Source of the DNA: Paucimonas sp. | GTDB lineage: Bacteria; Pseudomonadota; Gammaproteobacteria; Pseudomonadales; Pseudomonadaceae | Reading direction: 5' to 3' | Assembly: GCA_031253995.1 (NCBI GenBank) | Contig: JAIRVG010000107.1 | Span: forward strand, 53,882 to 117,881 | Length of the DNA stretch: 64,000 bases | In this document: piece by piece, positions 1-8,764 of the stretch | How positions within the stretch are numbered: position 1 is the stretch's first letter | Layout: every line of letters begins with the position of its first letter | The notes under the pieces: model-generated | Database searches by the model: none | What the model saw: the letters and a program-made list of their open reading frames with translations, nothing else | What the model was told of the DNA's origin: nothing | Made by a program: the position numbers and the translations under genes

Positions 1-179
1 GCCTTGAAGTTCAGCTTCCAGGTGCCGTTGGCGCTCTTTTCCAGGCTGCGCTCGGCGGTGCCGCCGGCGACCGGCAGTTGCTTCCAGTCGGCGGTGTAGC
101 TGGCCGAGAAAGGTTTCAGGTCGGCTGCCTGGAGCGGCAGCGCGAGCACGGCAAGAGCGAGAAGCAGGGCGCGACGCAT
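1..179 (-). CDS. DUF3108 family exported protein (partial)
   Basis: The ATG complement lies at 177-179 and the frame runs off the window edge, so only the first 59 or so residues are visible. They start with a clear signal peptide (MRRALLLALAVLALPLQA), which predicts export to the periplasm, followed by an AADLKPFSASYTADWKQLP stretch typical of DUF3108 proteins. The function of this family is not established. The gene lies 8 bp downstream of purN on the same strand, so it is probably co-transcribed with purM-purN, an arrangement I recall from other Pseudomonas. The family call rests on the N-terminus only. Confidence 0.75.
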   Translation of the reverse strand, partial: MRRALLLALAVLALPLQAADLKPFSASYTADWKQLPVAGGTAERSLEKSANGTWKLNFK

Positions 180-187
180 AAAATCTC

Positions 188-841
188 CTAGGGTCGAATC
201 AAGTGGCCGCTGGCCGCGAGGGGCTGGCCATCCAGTAGAGCACCGTGCTCGCCCAGGCGCAAACGGCCTTCGGCGAACCAGCGCACCGCCAGCGGGTAAA
301 TCTGGTGTTCCTGGCCGTGAACCCTCTGCGCCAGGCTTTCTGGCGTGTCATCCGTAGCCACCGGGATGATTGCCTGTACGACCAGCGGCCCGCCATCGAG
401 TTCCTCGGTGACGAAGTGCACGCTGCAGCCATGCTCGCGGTCGCCGGCTTCCAGCGCCCGCTGATGGGTGTGCAGGCCCTTGTACTTCGGCAGCAGGGAC
501 GGGTGGATATTGAGCAGGCGGCCCTCGTAGTGGCGGACGAAGTCGCCACTGAGGATGCGCATGAAGCCGGCCAGCACCACCAGGTGCGGCGAGAAGGCGT
601 CGATCTGCTCGACCAGGGCCTTGTCGAAGGCTTCGCGGCCGTCGAAGGCCTTGTGGTCGAGCACCGCGGTGTCGATACCGGCATCACGGGCGCGCTGCAG
701 CCCGTAGGCGTCGGCGCGGTTGGAAACCACGGCGCGGATCCGTACCGGGGAATCCCCGGCACGGGCGCTGTCGATCAGGGCTTGCAGGTTGCTGCCGGAG
801 CCCGACAGCAATACCACTACATCGCACTTCGTCGTGGGCAT
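188..841 (-). CDS. purN: Phosphoribosylglycinamide formyltransferase (GART)
   Basis: Transfers a formyl group from 10-formyl-THF to GAR in step 3 of de novo purine synthesis, in the cytosol. The 217-aa product has the usual family length. The GSGSNLQAL phosphate-binding loop sits at about residues 14-22. NIHPSLLP supplies Asn111 and His113, and the DGG segment supplies Asp149, matching the E. coli catalytic triad N106/H108/D144. I chose the ATG at 839-841 (MPTTKCDVVVLLSG) because it overlaps the purM stop codon as TGATG and because the extra 25 N-terminal residues of the longer frame are Arg-rich and not family-like. It is translationally coupled to purM. Confidence 0.97.
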   Translation of the reverse strand: MPTTKCDVVVLLSGSGSNLQALIDSARAGDSPVRIRAVVSNRADAYGLQRARDAGIDTAVLDHKAFDGREAFDKALVEQIDAFSPHLVVLAGFMRILSGDFVRHYEGRLLNIHPSLLPKYKGLHTHQRALEAGDREHGCSVHFVTEELDGGPLVVQAIIPVATDDTPESLAQRVHGQEHQIYPLAVRWFAEGRLRLGEHGALLDGQPLAASGHLIRP

Positions 842-1899
842 CAGTGCGCCTTGACGTTCTTCAGCTCGACCTGGGCGGCGCCTTCGGCGGCAACGCCGAT
901 CTGGCCGATGACCCATGGCTGCTCACCGGCTGCGCGCAGGGTGTCCAGGGCCACTTCGACCTGGTCCTGGGCAACGCAGATGACCATGCCGACGCCGCAG
1001 TTCAGGACGCGGTGCATTTCGTGCTCGTCGACGTTGCCTTGCTCCTGCAGCCAGTTGAACACGGCCGGACGCTCCCAGCTCGCCACGTCGACGATCGCCT
1101 GGGCGCCTTTTGGCAGTACGCGCGGGATGTTGTCCAGCAGGCCGCCGCCGGTGATGTGGGCCATGGCCTTGACCGCGCCGGTGTCCTTGATCAGCTTCAG
1201 CAGCGGCTTGACGTAGATGCGGGTCGGGGCCATCAGCAGCTCGGTCAGCGGCTTGCCGTCCAGTTGCACCTGCTCGATGTCGGCGCCGGACACTTCGATG
1301 ATCTTGCGGATCAGCGAGTAGCCGTTGGAGTGCGGGCCGGAGGATGGCAGGGCGATCAGCGCGTCGCCGGTGGCAACCTTCGAGCCGTCGATGATCTCGG
1401 CCTTCTCGACCACGCCGACGCAGAAGCCGGCCAGGTCGTAGTCCTCGCCTTCGTACATGCCCGGCATTTCCGCGGTTTCACCGCCGACCAGGGAGCAGCC
1501 GGCCAGTTCGCAACCGGCGCCGATGCCGGTGACCACGGTGGCGGCCACGTCGACGTTGAGCTTGCCGGTGGCGTAGTAGTCGAGGAAGAACAGCGGCTCG
1601 GCGCCGCAGACCACCAGGTCGTTGACGCACATGGCGACCAGGTCCTGGCCGATGGAGTCGTGCTTGTTCAGGTTCAGGGCCAGGCGCAGCTTGGTGCCGA
1701 CGCCGTCGGTGCCGGAGACCAGGACGGGCTGCTTGTAGCCGGCCGGGATTTCACACAGGGCGCCAAAACCGCCCAGGCCGCCCATGACTTCCGGGCGTGC
1801 GGTGCGCTTGGCCACGCCTTTGATGCGTTCGACCAGTGCTTCGCCGGCGTCGATGTCTACACCGGCGTCCTTGTAGCTCAGGGAGGGTTGCTTGCTCAT
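841..1899 (-). CDS. purM: Phosphoribosylformylglycinamidine cyclo-ligase (AIR synthetase)
   Basis: ATP-dependent ring closure of FGAM to AIR, step 5 of purine synthesis. The 352-aa protein starts MSKQPSLSYKDAGVDIDAG, the classic PurM N-terminus, and contains the GTDGVGTKLRLA nucleotide-binding segment and the GGETAEMPGMY motif. It is the first gene of a purM-purN unit, with the stop and start codons overlapping by one base. Purine repression is usual for this gene, but I did not recognise an operator in its upstream region. Confidence 0.97.
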   Translation of the reverse strand: MSKQPSLSYKDAGVDIDAGEALVERIKGVAKRTARPEVMGGLGGFGALCEIPAGYKQPVLVSGTDGVGTKLRLALNLNKHDSIGQDLVAMCVNDLVVCGAEPLFFLDYYATGKLNVDVAATVVTGIGAGCELAGCSLVGGETAEMPGMYEGEDYDLAGFCVGVVEKAEIIDGSKVATGDALIALPSSGPHSNGYSLIRKIIEVSGADIEQVQLDGKPLTELLMAPTRIYVKPLLKLIKDTGAVKAMAHITGGGLLDNIPRVLPKGAQAIVDVASWERPAVFNWLQEQGNVDEHEMHRVLNCGVGMVICVAQDQVEVALDTLRAAGEQPWVIGQIGVAAEGAAQVELKNVKAH

Positions 1900-2219
1900 G
1901 TGATCCAGGCCTTTAGGAGGGAGGGATTCGGGGGAATCGACCGTGACCTGCCAGGCTGGGGGAAGAAGGGATCCGCCTGCCCGACCGTCAGCGGTCTGCG
2001 AAGGCGCGCGATTTTATCAGGGTTGCCCGGCAGCGGCCATCCTCAGGCCGACGGGCAGGGCCTGAATATAAGGAAAAACCGCGAATCGCGGCGCGCGGGT
2101 GGTTGCCGTGTCACGGCCTGTATAAGGTATAGGAGGTGAAACAGCGCCCCTTGAGTGAATTTTGCGCTGTGGCGGGAGTCTTGGCTTTCGCTTCTTTCTT
2201 ATCTGGACAGGAATCCTCC
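1900..2219. other. Divergent intergenic region purM / DUF2066 gene
   Basis: About 320 bp between two divergent genes. It must hold promoters for both, but I see no strong -35/-10 pair. TATAAG and TATAGG hexamers near 2121 and 2129 are possible -10 elements for the rightward gene. An in-frame ATG at 2136 would lengthen the DUF2066 protein by 28 residues ahead of its signal peptide, so I treat that stretch as leader. Confidence 0.5.
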
Positions 2220-3266
2220 ATGCGTTTGCGTTCATATCTGTTGGGTTGCTGCATTGCCTTGTTCGGGATGGCGGCCCAGGCCGAAACCGTCTCGGGGTTG
2301 TACCAGGTCCGCGAGCCGGTGACCGGCCAGGACGCCGAAGCCAAGGCGCAGGCCACCCAGGGCGCGCTGGACACCTTGGTCGTGCGCCTCACCGGCGACC
2401 TCAAGGCGCCGCAGAATCCGGGACTTGCCGAACTGCGCAAGGACCCGCAGCAGATCATCAGCCAGTTCGGCTTCGAGGCGGGCCCGCCGGAAACCCTGCT
2501 GGTGGAGTTCGACCCGGGCAGTACCGAGCGCGCCCTGCGCAAGGCCGGCCTGGCCCTGTGGGGCAGCAACCGTCCGGCGATCCTCGGCTGGTGGTTGAAC
2601 GACAGCATCGGCGGCTCGAACCTGGTGGGTGATGGCCAGGCCGGCGCCGAAGTGCTGCGCCGTGCCGCCCAGCACCGTGGCCTGCCGCTGCGCCTGCCGC
2701 TGGGCGACCTCGAAGAGCAACTGGTGGCCACCGCGAAGAACCTCGAAGGCACCGATCCGGCGCCGCTGCAGGCTGCATCCGGACGCTATGCCGCCGACGC
2801 CCTGCTGGCCGTGCACGCCAGCGAAGCGGATGGCAAGTGGAACGGCACCTGGCGCCTGTGGCTGGGCGACCAGCGCGAGCAGGGCAAGGTCGAGGGCGCC
2901 GACCAGGCTGCGCTGGCTGATGCAGTGATGCTCGCGGTGAGCCAGCGCCTGGCGCCGCGCTTCGTGGTCAAGCCGGGGGCGAGCGGTGAACAGCTGTTCC
3001 AGGTGCAGGGCATGAACCTGGAGCGTTACGCCGAGCTGGGTCGGGTCCTGGAGCCGTTCGCCGGGCGCATCACCGAGGTGCAGGGTGACGTGATGACCTG
3101 GAAGGCCACCGGCAGCGCCGAGCAACTGCGTGCCCAACTGGGCCTGGCGAAACTCCAGGAGCTACCGGCCGAGACCGCGCCGCCGGCACCGGTCGCCCCG
3201 CCCGCCGAGGGCGCGCCTGCCACGCCGCCCCCCGCGCCGTTCACCGGCCTGCGGTTCCGCTGGTAA
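2220..3266 (+). CDS. DUF2066 domain-containing exported protein
   Basis: 348 aa. The chosen start (MRLRSYLLGCCIALFGMAAQA) gives a good signal peptide ending in AQA; an in-frame ATG 84 bp upstream would bury it. The mature protein begins ETVSGLYQVREPVTGQDAEAKAQATQGALDTLVVRLTG, which is typical of DUF2066. The C-terminus is Pro/Ala-rich (about residues 315-340). No catalytic residues are recognisable and the function is unknown; it is probably periplasmic. It is followed after 6 bp by the AI-2E family gene and then hda, a conserved Pseudomonas trio as far as I recall. Confidence 0.85.
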   Translation: MRLRSYLLGCCIALFGMAAQAETVSGLYQVREPVTGQDAEAKAQATQGALDTLVVRLTGDLKAPQNPGLAELRKDPQQIISQFGFEAGPPETLLVEFDPGSTERALRKAGLALWGSNRPAILGWWLNDSIGGSNLVGDGQAGAEVLRRAAQHRGLPLRLPLGDLEEQLVATAKNLEGTDPAPLQAASGRYAADALLAVHASEADGKWNGTWRLWLGDQREQGKVEGADQAALADAVMLAVSQRLAPRFVVKPGASGEQLFQVQGMNLERYAELGRVLEPFAGRITEVQGDVMTWKATGSAEQLRAQLGLAKLQELPAETAPPAPVAPPAEGAPATPPPAPFTGLRFRW

Positions 3267-3272
3267 GGAGCC

Positions 3273-4352
3273 ATGGCGATGATCGATACACGTCGCTGGA
3301 TCACCCTTGGCGCAGTCTTGCTGCTGGGCGTGCTCCTGTATTTCCTCCACGGGATCCTGTCGCCGTTCCTGGTCGGCATTCTCCTGGCCTATCTCGCCGA
3401 TCCGCTGGTAGACCGCCTGGAGCGCCTGGGCCTGTCGCGCACCGCCGGCGTGGCGGTGGTCTTCACCCTGTTCAGCCTGATCCTGCTGGCCATGCTGCTG
3501 GTGCTCATCCCGATGCTGGCCAAGCAGTTGGTGCGCCTGTACGAGCTGGCGCCGCAGATGCTCGACTGGCTGCAGCACACGGCCCTGCCCTGGGTCCAGG
3601 CGAAGCTGGGCCTGGCCGACGGTTTCTGGAAGTTCGACAAGGTCAAGGCCGCCATCGGCGCGCACATGGGCCAGACCACCGATATCGTCGGCGTGGTCCT
3701 GTCCCAGGTCACCGCGTCGGGGCTGGCGCTGGTGGGCTGGCTGGCCAACCTGGTGCTGATCCCGGTGGTGGGTTTCTACCTGCTGCGGGACTGGGACCTG
3801 ATGATGGCCAAGCTGCGCAGCCTGCTGCCGCGTCAGCGCGAACCGCAGGTGGTGGAGCTGGCGGGGGAGTGCCACGAGGTGCTCGGCGCCTTCGTCCGTG
3901 GCCAGTTGCTGGTGATGCTGGCGCTGGGCGTGATCTACGCGGGCGGGCTGATGCTGGTGGGCCTCGAACTGGGCCTGCTGATCGGCCTGCTGGCGGGGCT
4001 GGCGGCCATCGTGCCGTACATGGGCTTCATCATCGGCATCGGTGCGGCGATGATCGCCGGGCTGTTCCAGTTCGGTGGCGACATCTACCCGCTGCTGGGC
4101 ATCGCCGCGGTGTTCATGGTCGGCCAGGCGCTTGAGGGCATGGTGCTGACGCCGCTGCTGGTGGGCGATCGCATCGGCCTGCACCCGGTGGCGGTGATCT
4201 TCGCCATCCTTGCCGGAGGCGAGCTGTTCGGCTTTACCGGCGTGTTGCTGGCCCTGCCGGCGGCGGCGGTGATCATGGTACTGCTGCGTCATGCCCATGA
4301 CTTCTATAAGAAGTCGGACATGTACGGCGAAGAAATCGATCCTGAACTTTGA
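3273..4352 (+). CDS. AI-2E family transporter (PerM/UPF0118)
   Basis: 359-aa polytopic inner-membrane protein. Hydrophobic segments include residues 11-50 and 62-88, several between about 150 and 290, and a C-terminal pair ending near residue 345, consistent with the 8-TM AI-2E exporter superfamily. Members include TqsA, PerM and Na+/H+ antiporters, so substrate cannot be assigned. It lies 6 bp after the DUF2066 gene. Its TGA stop (4350-4352) coincides with the left end of an inverted-repeat element. Confidence 0.88.
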   Translation: MAMIDTRRWITLGAVLLLGVLLYFLHGILSPFLVGILLAYLADPLVDRLERLGLSRTAGVAVVFTLFSLILLAMLLVLIPMLAKQLVRLYELAPQMLDWLQHTALPWVQAKLGLADGFWKFDKVKAAIGAHMGQTTDIVGVVLSQVTASGLALVGWLANLVLIPVVGFYLLRDWDLMMAKLRSLLPRQREPQVVELAGECHEVLGAFVRGQLLVMLALGVIYAGGLMLVGLELGLLIGLLAGLAAIVPYMGFIIGIGAAMIAGLFQFGGDIYPLLGIAAVFMVGQALEGMVLTPLLVGDRIGLHPVAVIFAILAGGELFGFTGVLLALPAAAVIMVLLRHAHDFYKKSDMYGEEIDPEL

Positions 4353-4448
4353 GCTACAAGCCGTAAGCCATAAGCTGCAAGAAAGAGCGGTCCGCGTCGC
4401 TGCTGCTTTTTCTTGCAGCTTGTAGCTTGAAACTTGCAGCTTGCGGCT
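4351..4448. repeat. AAGCTNCAAGC inverted-repeat element, copy A
   Basis: The left arm (4351-4384) has units such as GAGCTACAAG, AAGCC and AAGCTGCAAG. The right arm (4411-4448) has CTTGCAGCTTGTAGCTTG and CTTGCAGCTTGCGGCT. The arms are complementary around a GC-rich centre. The left edge is the stop codon of the AI-2E gene (TGAGCTACAAGCCG). Related copies lie at 32048-32136, 43331-43418 and 62196-62273. It may serve as a terminator-like structure between the AI-2E gene and hda. Confidence 0.85.
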
Positions 4449-4559
4449 GCTCCCAACCCTTTGATTTCCTTCGCGCATTGTGCGACCGCCGCCACGGGTA
4501 TAGACTTTGCAAACTTTTACCAAGGGCCCTTTGCGGTTCCTCGCAACCGCCCAGCCAGC

Positions 4560-5264
4560 ATGAAACCGATCCAGTTGCCCCTGGGTGTGCGTCTGCGCGA
4601 TGACGCCACCTTCATCAACTACTATCCGGGTGCCAACGCCGCCGCATTGGGCTACGTCGAGCGACTCTGCGAAGCCGACGCCGGCTGGACCGAAAGCCTC
4701 ATCTACCTGTGGGGCAAGCAGGGTGTCGGGCGTACCCACCTGCTGCAAGCCGCCTGCCTGCGTTTCGAGCAGCTTGGCGAGCCCGCCGTCTACCTTCCCC
4801 TCGCGCAACTGCTCGACCGTGGTGTCGAACTGCTGGATCACCTCGAACAGTACGAACTGGTGTGCCTCGACGACCTTCACGTCATCGCCGGCAAGCCGGA
4901 GTGGGAAGAGGCCATGTTCCACCTGTTCAACCGCCTGCGCGACAGCGGCCGGCGCCTGCTGCTCGCCGCCTCGGCGTCGCCGCGGGAACTGCCGATCAAG
5001 CTGGCGGACCTCAAGTCGCGCCTGACCATGGCCCTGATCTTCCAGATGCGCGCCCTGACCGACGAAGACAAGCTGCGTGCCCTGCAACTGCGTGCCTCCC
5101 GTCGTGGCCTGCACATGACCGACGAAGTCGGGCACTTCATCCTCACCCGTGGCACCCGCAGCATGAGCGCGCTGTTCGACCTGCTGGAGCGTCTGGACCA
5201 GGCCTCGCTGCAGGAAAAACGCAAGCTCACCATCCCCTTTTTGAAGGAAACATTGGGCTGGTAA
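4560..5264 (+). CDS. hda: DnaA regulatory inactivator Hda
   Basis: 234-aa AAA+ DnaA paralogue that, with the sliding clamp, stimulates ATP hydrolysis on DnaA and so limits re-initiation. The start MKPIQLPLGVRL contains the N-terminal clamp-binding motif QLPLGV, equivalent to QLSLPL of E. coli. The Walker A is LWGKQGVGRTHLLQAA, with Arg where most AAA+ proteins have Lys, as is normal for Hda. Walker B is LVCLDDLHVIAG. An upstream ATG at 4434 falls in the inverted repeat and is rejected. A TATAGA hexamer at 4499-4504 is a plausible -10. Confidence 0.95.
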   Translation: MKPIQLPLGVRLRDDATFINYYPGANAAALGYVERLCEADAGWTESLIYLWGKQGVGRTHLLQAACLRFEQLGEPAVYLPLAQLLDRGVELLDHLEQYELVCLDDLHVIAGKPEWEEAMFHLFNRLRDSGRRLLLAASASPRELPIKLADLKSRLTMALIFQMRALTDEDKLRALQLRASRRGLHMTDEVGHFILTRGTRSMSALFDLLERLDQASLQEKRKLTIPFLKETLGW

Positions 5265-5381
5265 ACCGCGTCCTTGACCCACGGCACGTAAAAGTCACAT
5301 TTTTTTCGATTGAATTTGCAAATCGAATCGATAGAAGGCATAGTCGCGGCTTCATTCGAATCCAAAGACACGGTCGTGCCC

Positions 5382-6017
5382 ATGCTGAATCGCTTCGCAC
5401 CCCTCGTGCCCCTCGCACTCGTGACGCTGCTGGTTGGCTGCGCGGCCCAAGGCCCGGTCCAGCAACAGCAGGATCACTACTCCGTTTCCGCCAAGACCGC
5501 TCACAAATCCTCCACCGTCGCCGATGCCTCGGTGTTCGAGGAAGAGCTGGCCACCGAGCAGGATCTGGAAGCTTTCTCCGGCAACAAGTCCTATGAACTG
5601 CCAGCCCTGGCCGACAGCATCCTCGAACGTGGCATGGCCCTGATCGGTACCCGCTACCGCTTCGGTGGCACCTCCGAGCAGTCCGGCTTCGATTGCAGCG
5701 GTTTCATCGGCTACCTGTTCCGCGAGGAAGCCGGCATGAACCTGCCGCGCTCCACCCGCGAAATGATCAACGTGGACGCCCCGCTGGTGTCGCGCAACAA
5801 CCTCAAGCCGGGTGACCTGCTGTTCTTCAGCACCAACGGCCGCGGTCGCGTCAGCCACGCCGGTATCTACCTCGGCGACAACCAGTTCATTCACTCCAGC
5901 AGCCGTCGCAGCGGTGGCGTGCGGATCGACAGCCTCGGCGATCGCTACTGGAGCAAGACCTTCATGGAAGCCAAGCGCGCCTTGGCGATGGCACCGACAC
6001 AACTTTCGAGCAACTAA
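5382..6017 (+). CDS. NlpC/P60 family lipoprotein, peptidoglycan endopeptidase-like (first of a pair)
   Basis: 211 aa. The start MLNRFAPLVPLALVTLLVGC carries a type II signal peptide with lipobox LVGC, so it is lipid-anchored in the envelope. The C-terminal NlpC/P60 domain (about residues 85-205) has the catalytic Cys in FDCSGFIGYLF, His in VSHAGIYLG and the third polar residue in FIHSSSRR. Family members (Spr/MepS) cut cross-links or stem peptides in peptidoglycan. An in-frame ATG at 5310 would place 24 residues before the signal peptide and is not used. The next gene encodes a paralogue. Confidence 0.9.
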   Translation: MLNRFAPLVPLALVTLLVGCAAQGPVQQQQDHYSVSAKTAHKSSTVADASVFEEELATEQDLEAFSGNKSYELPALADSILERGMALIGTRYRFGGTSEQSGFDCSGFIGYLFREEAGMNLPRSTREMINVDAPLVSRNNLKPGDLLFFSTNGRGRVSHAGIYLGDNQFIHSSSRRSGGVRIDSLGDRYWSKTFMEAKRALAMAPTQLSSN

Positions 6018-6157
6018 GCGCTCCAGGGGTAGTGTCACAAGACACGGCGACGATGCTGAAAAGCTAGTCGCCGTGCGTGTTTACAGAAAACGTCTAATCT
6101 TGATTCTCACTAATTTTCCGGCCTGAAGCCGGGCCCTTTCAGACAGGATGTTCTGAG

Positions 6158-6694
6158 ATGTCGATGATGGCGCGTTTAGCGGTATTGTCCCTGGCGGCAC
6201 TGCTCGGTGCCTGCTCCAGCCACGCCCCGACCCCACCCCCGGTGGTCCAGTCGGCGTACGTTCCCGCCCAGATAACCTACTCGCCAGCCGCTGACGACGT
6301 GCTTTTCCGCGCGTTGGGCCTGGTGGGCACGCCGTATCGCTGGGGTGGCAACACGCCGGATTCGGGCTTCGATTGCAGTGGGTTGATCGGCTACGTCTAT
6401 CGTGACGCGGCGGGGATCGCGCTGCCGCGTTCGACCCGCGAGCTGATCGTCATGCGTGCCCCGGATGTGCAGCGCGATGCCCTGCAATCGGGGGACCTGG
6501 TGTTCTTTGCGACGAACGGTGGCAGCCAGGTGAACCATGCCGGCATCTACGTGGGCGAGGGGCGTTTCGTGCATGCGCCGTCCACGGGCGGGACGGTGCG
6601 GCTGGATTACCTGTCGAACAACTATTGGCAGCGGTCGTACCTGAATGCCAAGCGGGTGCTGAAGGCGCCTGAGCATCTGGCGCGCAACCCCTAG
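6158..6694 (+). CDS. NlpC/P60 family lipoprotein, peptidoglycan endopeptidase-like (second of a pair)
   Basis: 178 aa, with lipobox LLGAC after MSMMARLAVLSLAA. The NlpC/P60 core is complete: Cys in FDCSGLIGYVY, His in VNHAGIYVG, and FVHAPSTGG. It is shorter than the upstream paralogue because the spacer between lipid anchor and domain is shorter and Pro-rich. The 140-bp gap between the two holds a hairpin, CACGGCGAC (6043-6051) with GTCGCCGTG (6067-6075), that could partly separate their transcription. The pair probably arose by tandem duplication. Confidence 0.9.
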   Translation: MSMMARLAVLSLAALLGACSSHAPTPPPVVQSAYVPAQITYSPAADDVLFRALGLVGTPYRWGGNTPDSGFDCSGLIGYVYRDAAGIALPRSTRELIVMRAPDVQRDALQSGDLVFFATNGGSQVNHAGIYVGEGRFVHAPSTGGTVRLDYLSNNYWQRSYLNAKRVLKAPEHLARNP

Positions 6695-6712
6695 TCTTCC
6701 GCTGTTGCCGAG

Positions 6713-6745
6713 GGCCTCATCGCGGATAACGCCCGCGATGAGGCC
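6713..6745. repeat. REP-like hairpin between convergent genes
   Basis: GGCCTCATCGCGG at 6713-6725 pairs perfectly with CCGCGATGAGGCC at 6733-6745 around a 7-nt loop. Both sequence and position (between the convergent NlpC and dehydrogenase genes) fit a Pseudomonas REP element that may also act as a bidirectional terminator. Confidence 0.75.
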
Positions 6746-6762
6746 ATTGGAAACACCCTCGC

Positions 6763-8076
6763 TTAACGAGCCTTGCTCACCCGCCACACCACATTCCCCA
6801 CATCATCCGCCACCAGCACCCCGCCACGCTGGTCGTTCACCACGCCCACCGGCCGTCCCATCGCCTTGCCGTCGTCATTCAAAAAGCCTGTCAACAGGTC
6901 GATCGGCTTGCCCGCCGGCTTGCCTTCGCTGCTGAACGGCACGAACAACACCTTGTAGCCGCTATGGGGCTTGCGATTCCACGAGCCATGCTGGCCGATC
7001 AGCGCACCCTGGTCGAACGGTGGCGGCAGCGTTCCATCGGCGAAGGCCAGGCCCAGCGAGGCGGTATGCGGGCCCACCGCGTAGTCCGGCACCAGGGCCT
7101 TGGCCACCAGGTTCGGGTCGCCAGGCTGGACGCGCACGTCGATGTGCTGGCCGTAGTAGCTGTACGGCCAGCCATAGAACCCGCCGTCACGCACCGAGGT
7201 GATGTAGTCCGGGACCAGGTCGCTGCCGATCTCGTCACGCTCGTTCACCGCGGTCCACAGTTGTCCGCTATGGGGCTCCCACGCCAGGCCATTGGGATTG
7301 CGCAGGCCGGAGGCGAACACCCGGTGCTGGCCCGTGGCCGGATCCACTTCCCAGATCGCTGCGCGCTCCTTCTCCTTGTCCATGCCGTTCTCGGCGACGT
7401 TGCTGTTGGAACCGACGGTGACGTAGAGCTTCTTGCCGTCGCGGCTGGCGATGACGTTCTTGGTCCAGTGGTGGTTGAGCGGACCACCCGGCAGGTCGGT
7501 GACCGGCTCACCCGGTCCCTCCAGCGAGGTGGCGCCGTCCTGGTACTTGAAGCGCAGCAGGCGGTCGGTGTCGGCGACGTACAGCTCGTTGCCGACCAGC
7601 GTCATGCCGAACGGCGAATTCAGGTCCTTGAGGAATACCGTGCGGGTTTCCGCGACGCCGTCCTTGTCGGCATCGCGCAGCAGGGTGATGCGGTTGGGGC
7701 TGGGCACGCCGGCGCCGGCCTTGGCCATGACCTTCTTCATCACCCAGCCGCGGATGCCCTTGCCGTCCTCGGGTTTCTCCGGTGCATTGGTTTCTGCCAC
7801 CAGCACGTCGCCGTTGGGCAGCACGTAGAGCCAGCGCGGGTGGTCCAGGCCGTCGGCGAAGGCCGCGACCTGGGTGCCCTGGGCGGCGGTTGGCTTGGCG
7901 CCACCGGCCCAGCCCACGGCCGGGGCGATGTTCACCGTGGGGATCAGGGTCTTGTTCGGTTCCGGCAGTTGCGGCGACGGGCCGCTGCCATCGGTGACCT
8001 GCAGGCGCGCGGATTCGCCACAGGCGGTCAGGCCGGTGGTGAGGGCCAGCAGCACGGCAATGCGCAGTGAGGACAT
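6763..8076 (-). CDS. PQQ-type sugar (sorbosone-like) dehydrogenase lipoprotein
   Basis: 437 aa. The N-terminus MSSLRIAVLLALTTGLTACG is a lipoprotein signal with lipobox LTAC. The remainder matches the soluble-glucose/L-sorbosone dehydrogenase beta-propeller class, with segments LDHPRWLYVLPNGDVLVAE, NSPFGMTLVGNELYVADTD, LRNPNGLAWEPHSGQLW and a late HGSWNRKPHSGYKVLFVPF. These enzymes use PQQ and act in the periplasm. The substrate cannot be told from sequence. It is transcribed convergently to the NlpC pair. Confidence 0.88.
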   Translation of the reverse strand: MSSLRIAVLLALTTGLTACGESARLQVTDGSGPSPQLPEPNKTLIPTVNIAPAVGWAGGAKPTAAQGTQVAAFADGLDHPRWLYVLPNGDVLVAETNAPEKPEDGKGIRGWVMKKVMAKAGAGVPSPNRITLLRDADKDGVAETRTVFLKDLNSPFGMTLVGNELYVADTDRLLRFKYQDGATSLEGPGEPVTDLPGGPLNHHWTKNVIASRDGKKLYVTVGSNSNVAENGMDKEKERAAIWEVDPATGQHRVFASGLRNPNGLAWEPHSGQLWTAVNERDEIGSDLVPDYITSVRDGGFYGWPYSYYGQHIDVRVQPGDPNLVAKALVPDYAVGPHTASLGLAFADGTLPPPFDQGALIGQHGSWNRKPHSGYKVLFVPFSSEGKPAGKPIDLLTGFLNDDGKAMGRPVGVVNDQRGGVLVADDVGNVVWRVSKAR

Positions 8077-8185
8077 GCTCGACTCCTTCGCGTAACGGTG
8101 GGGGCGTTACAGGTCAGAGGCGGGGCGGGGGAGGGTGGTTCAGTTGGATATGAGGGAGGGGACCGCAAAGCGGCCCCTAAGGATT

Positions 8186-8764
8186 TCAAACCTGCTTCAG
8201 CAGCAACGCCACCCCGGGATAGTACTGCCCGAACTCATCATGCAACTTGCGATACCCATACGGGAAACACCAGGCAATGGCACAGGCATTGTGCTTCTGC
8301 AGGTCATCCACCATGTCCTGCAGCTCTTCCGGGCTGGCATGCTTTTCCAGCTTCACCGGGCTTACGAACAGCGCCGCTAGCTTCAACTGGCTCGCATAGG
8401 CGATGCCCTTCGCTACCGCCCCGGTCTCCTGCAAGGCACCGCTGAGGTCCAGGCGGCCTACCTTCGGCCAGCGCTGTTCGGCATGCAGGTAGGCCGATTC
8501 ATCACGGCTGGCGATCAGCAGGTCGCAGTGCGCCCCGCGTTCGCCTTCGTCGCGCTGCTTCTTGCTCTGGTAGTTCTGCAGGGTCACCAGCTCGGCCTGC
8601 CAGATGGCCGCGGAGAGCGTGCCGAGGTTGGCCTGGACGCCTTGCCAGTAAGGACCTTCGCCATCACCCAGGACCTGGTTGAAGCGCTCGATGGATTCGC
8701 CCCAGCGCTCCAGCGCCGGACGCAGGAATTCAAGCCGGGGGTTGTTGAGAATCAGGCCTTGCAT
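8186..8764 (-). CDS. Conserved protein of unknown function, 192 aa
   Basis: I do not recognise a named family. The start MQGLILNNPRLEFLRPALER is chosen because AAAGGAG precedes it with good spacing; an in-frame extension to 9133 runs through the cobalamin riboswitch and is not protein-like. No signal peptide or TM segment is seen; the composition is that of a soluble cytosolic protein with mixed charge. It is divergent from the cob operon, which starts about 160 bp away, but nothing else ties it to B12. A GC hairpin (about 8158-8178) follows its stop codon. Confidence 0.75.
   Translation of the reverse strand: MQGLILNNPRLEFLRPALERWGESIERFNQVLGDGEGPYWQGVQANLGTLSAAIWQAELVTLQNYQSKKQRDEGERGAHCDLLIASRDESAYLHAEQRWPKVGRLDLSGALQETGAVAKGIAYASQLKLAALFVSPVKLEKHASPEELQDMVDDLQKHNACAIAWCFPYGYRKLHDEFGQYYPGVALLLKQV

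Noticed and set aside
4560..5264. Hda Walker A with Arg in place of Lys taken as an inactive site
   Set aside because: Hda proteins in general carry a GxGR[ST]H-type motif at this point, so it is normal for the family.
3162..5282. A 706-codon open frame antisense to the AI-2E gene and hda
   Set aside because: It runs through two unrelated genes and an intergenic repeat; Gln/His-rich composition typical of antisense GC-rich DNA.
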